Positions 45,621-53,174 of a DNA stretch of 64,000 nt are shown here, in pieces. The notes under the pieces were generated by a model, which did not search any database, was not told the DNA's origin, and worked only from the letters and a program-made list of their open reading frames with translations. This stretch comes from Diploptera punctata (Eukaryota; Arthropoda; Insecta; Blattodea; Blaberidae): positions 1,583,501 through 1,647,500 of the forward strand of contig JASPKZ010002337.1 of NCBI GenBank assembly GCA_030220185.1. The letters run 5' to 3'. Numbering within the stretch: position 1 is the first letter of the stretch; each line of letters starts with the position of its first letter. The position numbers and the translations under genes were made by a program.

Positions 45621-48600
45621 TATTATTATTATTATTATTATTAATATATTTCATTGGATACAACAGATCAGTAAAATGTAATTCAGGAAGAATACGTAAT
45701 AATGTTAAAAGTTTTAAATATTTAGGATCTAATTTAGATAAAAGTGAGAATTCAACTACAGAAATTGAAAGAAGAATAACTGATGGAAGAAGAATATTGC
45801 TATGTTGAACTCAGTGTTTTGGAATAGAAATATAATACACAGAACGAAGGAAACCATATTTCAAGTTCTGTTACAAAGCATTTTATTATATGGGTCCGAA
45901 ACCTGTACTGTAAATAGAAAACAAGCCAATAAATCTCTTAGCAGTAGAAATGGATTTTTTAAGGCGATCGACAAGAATTTCAAGAAGGGATAAGATCAGA
46001 AACAGCACAATAAAATAAATTATGCAAGTTGAAAAAAAAACATTAGGAAAAATAGAAGAAAAACGTTTGAAATAGTATGGACACCTAATAAGAATGGAAG
46101 AAGAGAGAATATCAAAGAAGATCCTGATTTGGAAAGCTAATGGAAAAAGTGGAAGAGGCAGGCCTAGAGAACGATGGATGGATGGATGGAGTAAAGAGAA
46201 GTATGGAAGCTAGAGCTTTGAGGGAAGAAGATGATTTAGACACGAACGTCTGGCGAGAAATCACTTTGGGTTGGAGGAGAAACACTGTATTGTGGAACAT
46301 TCCTAAATAAAAAAAATAGTATTATTATTATTTAGCATTGCTGCCGATAGGGTTACCCATGCCGGACTGGTCGAAGGTGATAAGCCAGACGAAAAAAGTA
46401 CCTTGGGCGAAAGACTGACGATCTTTCACCGTAAAAATACAACAGTCAAGAAATGCGGACATGGGTTCATCTGGGGTAAAATTTTCCGGAGGTCAAATAG
46501 TCCCCCATTCGGTTCTCCGGGCGGGGACTACTTCAGGGAACCCATGCCAAAGGCTCAAACACAGGGACATGTTCCTAGGAACATGGAATGTTAGGACTTT
46601 ATACAATAGCGGGGCACTAGAGATATTAACGCGGGAATTGGATAAATCGCCCTTGGATATAGTCGCTTTACAGGAAGTTAGGTGGCCAGGAGAAGGTAGT
46701 CAGGAATCAGGAAGCTTTGCGTTATACTACGGGGGTGCAGAAAGACCTGCACTTGGAACGGGTTTTTTAGTCAGAAGGAGGATCCTATCCGCTATCCGAG
46801 ATATTAAGTTTGTTAGTGATAGGATATCATACATAATTCTAAAGGGTAAACGACATGATTTTATAATTGTAAATGTACATGCCCCCACAGAAGATAAAGA
46901 TGACAAGATCAAGGATGAGTTCTATGAAGAATTAGAATTCTTATTTGATAGCCTTTCACGATATCATATGAAAATTGTCTTAGGAGATTTTAATGCAAAA
47001 GTGGGGCGGGAAGATATATTCAAACCAACAATAGGCAAATTCAGTCTTCATGAAGATAGTAACGACAATGGGGTTAGATTAGTCACATTTGCCACATCGA
47101 AGAATCTCATTGTTAAGAGCACAACATTTCAGCATAAGGATATTCATAAATACACCTGGACGTCCCCAGATGGAGAAACTTGGAACCAGATAGTTCATGT
47201 ATTAGTGGATAAACGCTGGCACAGTAGCATCATTGATGTTAGATCAGTTAGAGGGACAGACTGCAATTCGGATCATCATCTGGTCAGAGTGAAAATCAGA
47301 CAACGGCTATCGCTTATGAGAGGAACGAACGCTAATGATGATTCTGTAAAATATGAATTAAAAAACTTGAAAAATGATGAAATGCGACAAGAATACCAAA
47401 TCAAAATTGCTAATAGATTTGAAGTACTGGAATCTTCAGATGACAATGTGGCAAACGAAGAAGAAACTGATATAAATAAAGAATGGGAGGCTATAAGAGA
47501 TACTATTAAATTGTCAGCATCAGAAAGCATTGGTTGTTTAAAAAAAGAGGCAAAACAAGAAATGGTTTGATGAGGAATGTGTCGACATTGTAAAGAAAAG
47601 AAAGCTAGCAAAAATGAAATGGTTACACGAGCCAAATGAGGTAAATTTAGAGCAATTGGGTAGTGTTAGACGGGAAACCACCAAGTTACTAAAGAGTAAA
47701 AAGAGGGAATATTTGAGAGAGAAGATTAATGATCTTGAAATGAATGCAAAAAATAGGAACATTAGAGAATTATATCAGGGAATTAGTATAGAGAAGAAAG
47801 GGTTTCAGGCTAGAACAAACATAATTCGGAATGAAAATGGGGATATGATTGCAGATTCTAGGAGTATATTAAATAGATGGAAAGGTTACTTTAATCAGCT
47901 ATTAAATGTACATACAGAACAGGACATTGAGGAGGATAATTTACAGACAGCAGAAATGCTAGTCGCAGAGCCAAGTGCATTAGAGGTTGAAATGGCGATT
48001 GAAAAATTGAAGATGTGTAAAGCATCAGGTTCAGATGAGATCCCAGCAGAACTGATAAAATCAGGGGGAGAAAAATTGATGGACAAGATACGCTGGTTGC
48101 TTAGTAAGATTTGGGAAAAAGAAGCTCTTCCAGATGAATGGAAGGAATCAATTATCATACCAATTTATAAGAAAGGAGATAAAACAGATTGCAACAACTA
48201 CAGGGGCATCTCATTACTTTCAACTTCGTACAAAATTCTAACAAATATATTACTAAGCAGACTTACTCCCTATATTGATGACATTCTAGGAGATCATCAA
48301 TGTGCATTTAGAAGAAACAGGTCTACAACAGATCAGATTTTTAGTATAAGACAGATTTTAGAGAAGAAATGGGAATATAATGGTACTGTACATCAACTAT
48401 ATGTAGACTTCAAAAAAGCATATGATTCAATTAAGAGGGAGAAGTTATATAGTATCCTGCTGGAGTTCGGAATTCCTAAAAAGTTAGTTAGACTTATACG
48501 AATGTGTCTAAATGGCTCAAAGAGTAGGGTGCGTGTAGGCAAACAGTTTTCAGACACTTTTGAAATCCAGAATGGGTTGAAGCAAGGAGATGCACTATCT

Positions 48601-49540
48601 CCTTTACTATTTAATTTTGTACTAGAGCATGTCATTAAATCTTTAGAGAATGAGGAAGGCTTACAACTCAATGGTATTAATAAGCTGTTAGTTTATGCTG
48701 ATGATGTAGTACTACTGGCCGATAGCGAGGAGATACTAAAGGCCAACACGCACACACTATTGAGTAACACTAAGAAATTAGGACTGGAAGTAAATATCAG
48801 TAAAACTAAATATATGGTCACACGTAGAAATTCAGTATATAATGGAAGTGGACAGCTAATGACAAATGAGGGAAATTTTGAGGAAGTGGCTGAATTCAAA
48901 TACCTAGGAACAATAATCACAAATAGGAATGAGATGCAAAAAGAAATTAAACATAGGCTCAATTCTGGAAATGCATGCTATTATGCATTGCAGAGACTTT
49001 TGATGTCCCAACTCCTTTCAAAAAACGTTAAGCTGAAAATATATAAAACTATTATTCTACCAGTTATATTATATGGATGCGAAACCTGGACTCTTACTTT
49101 AAGGGAGGAAAGGAGATTACGAGTATTTGAGAATAAAGTTCTTAGGAATTTTTTTGGATCAAAGAGAGATGAACAGACAGGTGAATGGAGAAGACTACAT
49201 AACAATGAACTACATGGTCTTTATAGGAAGCCAGATGTAATAAGAACAGTTAAGTCTCGTAGACTGCGATGGGCAGGACATGTTGCGCGTATGGGGAATG
49301 AAAGACGTGCATGGAAACTTCTTGTAGGAAAGCCAGATGGAAAACGCCCAGTTGGTAGACCAAGAATGAGGTGGGAGAACAACATTAACTATGATTTGAG
49401 GGAAATAGATTATACAGGGAATGATTGGAAAGCATTAGCTCAGGATAGGGATGTATGGAGAGCTTATGTCCGCGCGGCCATGAACCTTCGGGTTCGATAG
49501 TGCCAGTGAGTTAGTTAGTTAGTTATTATTATTATTATTA

Positions 49541-49635
<95 letters not shown>

Positions 49636-52600
49636 GTTTAGAACTGGAATTCTAATCTCATAAAACAGGATTTCATTTTGACATTGCACATACATACGAA
49701 CAATAATTATGATAACTATTGTTCGCCAAGTGGTCGAAATTCGACCAAAGATAAATAACACGGCACTTTATATTATATTAGACATTTTTGGTTTTAAATT
49801 GTATTAGACCATGATCTTAAAAATACAGGGTATATATTTGTGTTGGAGTGTAACTGATTATACTCATGGAATTTCGGCCAGTATGGAACTGGTGCCCAAC
49901 CAGCATCGTGAGGAATTTGGGTAGCTAAAATAAGTAGCGACTACAGGTTGAAAAGACCAGCTATAACGACTGGGGGACCCGACATGCTGACTACATGTCA
50001 CCCATACACTGGTTGGATGATCTGTGATAACACATATGTATGTGATGCCAGCAGTCGGCTGGTAGGCCAAGGGCCTTCTAGGCCTGTCACGCTTGGAGTA
50101 ACTGATGGTAAGGGTAATAGTATTCCAGATTAGCACCCAGCATCTTGAGGAATTGGGTAGATACAATGAATAGCCGCTCCACGAAAACAACTATAACGAC
50201 TAGTGGTCCCGACATTCTGACCTCATGTCACCTCTACACTGGCAGGATGATCGTCTATCTCTGTGATTAACACATGTATATGTATTACTTTCATATAGTT
50301 TAAATGGGAGCTTTGCCGTTGGATTTAATACCTTGCAGTTAAAAAGTCATTTTTATATGGTCTTTGTACAATACATGCTTCTGTGTAAGAAATTCAATTC
50401 TTATACCATAGAGATTTCCCATAAATACTGTCTTGCAGTTAAAAATGGCAGACCTGTTTCCCATTTTTACACGCTTTATATTAGCTTGACCTGTATCCTT
50501 CTATTTAACGGAATCTTTCAACACGATTTTCACCCACTTAAAAACATTGGATTGACTTGAAACTTTGTATACTTGTAAAGGACAAATGACAATACAATAA
50601 TTTCATATATAATATAAAATAGGTTGCGGACTTATCGACTTTTTAGTCCATCGTTTTAAGAAATTAATATTATATCCTCTCATAGCTCAGTTGGTAGAGT
50701 AGTGGACTGTAGTGGTATATATTCCAGTAATCCATAGGTCGCTGGTTCAAATCCGGCCCGGAGGACTGTTTTAAGATATTATAATAATGTTAGATAATAA
50801 TAATTTTAAAAATATATAATTATATTCGTGCCTAGACACTAAAAATATCGTAAGCAATTACATTTTCATGGGATTCCGGTTTACTAAACTAAAAATTAAA
50901 ATAATAAATAATAGTTTACAAAAATAAAACAACACGCTTTATTAGAAAACCAAACTAAAAAATGAAAAATAATTTTAATTTCCAACACGCTTGGGATCAA
51001 ATTAAAGTGGTCAACAAAAAAAATTATCTCCAACATATCTAAAATAAAACTAGAGTTATCTACAAAAAAATAATTTTACCATCAAAAGCGTGGGGTGCTT
51101 TTTATGGTTTTTGCGTTTTCTTCTTAGAGACTTTACTTTTACCAATATCTGTTTATTTTATTGATAAACACTAAAGCTCGTCAATAGCTACTAAACAAAA
51201 AAGTTTGACAAACAGAGGAGAAAAAAGTACTTGACTGTTTTGACTTTTGCCTATTTACTTACAGATAATTGAATTTTAATGAACAGTTAATTTTGAAATT
51301 AAAATATTTACACAGTACTCTATGATTTTAGGAAAATTCCAGCAATATGACTATGGAAAATTGAACATGAAAAAGTATGGACAACCAAAGCCTCCTGAAT
51401 ACAATCTGAAAGCTGTCACCGCTCCAGTTTCTATAATGTATGCAGAAAAAGACATATTTTATGGTGTTAACGTAAGTACACTGTAATTCAGTTCTTCTAT
51501 TAGAGTAAGCCTGCAGAGAATGGAGCAGAACTCTACCGATTAAATTTAACGATTTTTCAGGGATATTTTATGAGTGTTTTGATTTAAGGAATTCGTAGCT
51601 TCTGTTGAATCATGACAACAGATTAATGGGTTGTTCAAATGTTGACATATACCATTCCCTTTCACAATGATACCATCGGTTATAATTCTTATTCAGTGAT
51701 TTTTATTTTTTAACATTTTCCAATATTTTATGATTAAAACAGTTCCAATAATGGATCATATTATAATATTTTAATGATATTGTGAAAAGAAATATTAATG
51801 TCTGAACCAGAAATCGAACCGTGGACCTCTCGTATTCCGTACGAGCGTGCAAGACCACTACACTATTCAAGACATGGTACAAAAATTAATAACAATTATT
51901 TCCACATATACAAGTCTATAATTCTCGTTTCGTCCGCTGCCAGGTAGATGTCACCACCAACGGCCGGCTTCGGTGATGACATCTACCTGACAGCGGACGA
52001 AACGAGAATTATACATTTGTATATGTGGAAAGAATTGTTGATGTTTGTGCCATGTCTTGAATAGTGCAGTGGTCTTGCACGCTCGTACGGAATACGAAAG
52101 GTCCACGGTTCGATTCCTGGTTCAAACATTACATTTTCTTTTCACAATATCATTATAATATGATTTTTATTTTGCAGATTAATACGTCAGAAATGTAGTA
52201 TTTTTCTTCCTCTATCATAAGGGTCAAGTTCTAAAGTGATAGTGTCTTATAGTAGATATATCTTGGTCAAATAATAAAAATGTCCGATTTTTAATAAGTT
52301 ATTTGAATATTAATAAGTTCTCGAGAAAAGTTTTATTTTTAGACTTATGTATGTTTACCTTGTGGCCACAGAATTAGAGACACGATATTGATAAAATTAC
52401 ATTTTTTTTCTTTTTATTCAATGCCACCATGTTGTAATTTCGACATTCTGGCAGTCTCTCCTGGCATGGAGTTATTATAACCTACTTTTGAGGTTGGGGC
52501 GCCTGGAAGGCGGAATTACGCTGACCCGATGATATATGATGGGTTATGATGGTAACAATGCGCTAGAAGAGGCCTTAATCCTAAACTTAATGAATATGTT

Positions 52601-53141
52601 AATGATGATAATGATGGCCAGATGATGATCGGGGACCGTTTGGGCCTTAAAGTTTCCTGACATTTGTCTTACGTGAAGAAAAATCCCGAAAAAAGATCAC
52701 CCAGGAAACTTGTCCCGACCGAGGATCGACCCCGCGTGACAAGGCAGCACGCTTACTCAAAACTACATTTATTTCTTAAAAATCAGAAATTCGATTTAGG
52801 TCTAATATGCGTCTGTGGCATTTAAAACATGTAGAAATGGGAATTTTAGAAAACATTCTTTGGGTGTGTGTAATGTGTAAAAGTTTCCATTATACCCAAA
52901 ATGTATGTTTCCACATTACCAACATAACGCCATTACATTGTTTGTTAAAATTCAATGTTTAACTTCGATTTAAAAATTCCTTCCTCTGAAAGTACAGCCT
53001 TTGAAAAAAATGATGCCGCAATTCTTGATGATGGAAAGTAAGAGTTTTGAAGAGCGATTCACACCAGTACATTGTTACATGTTCTGACTCGTTTGAGTAT
53101 AAAGCGGATCGCCTAAGACTCTCTTCATGCAGCATTTGTAT

Positions 53142-53174
<33 letters not shown>

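Noticed and set aside
45427..45645. Open frames of pure Leu, Ile or Asn
   Set aside because: They are translations of (TTA)n microsatellites; the same applies at 17095-17540 and 49524-49635.
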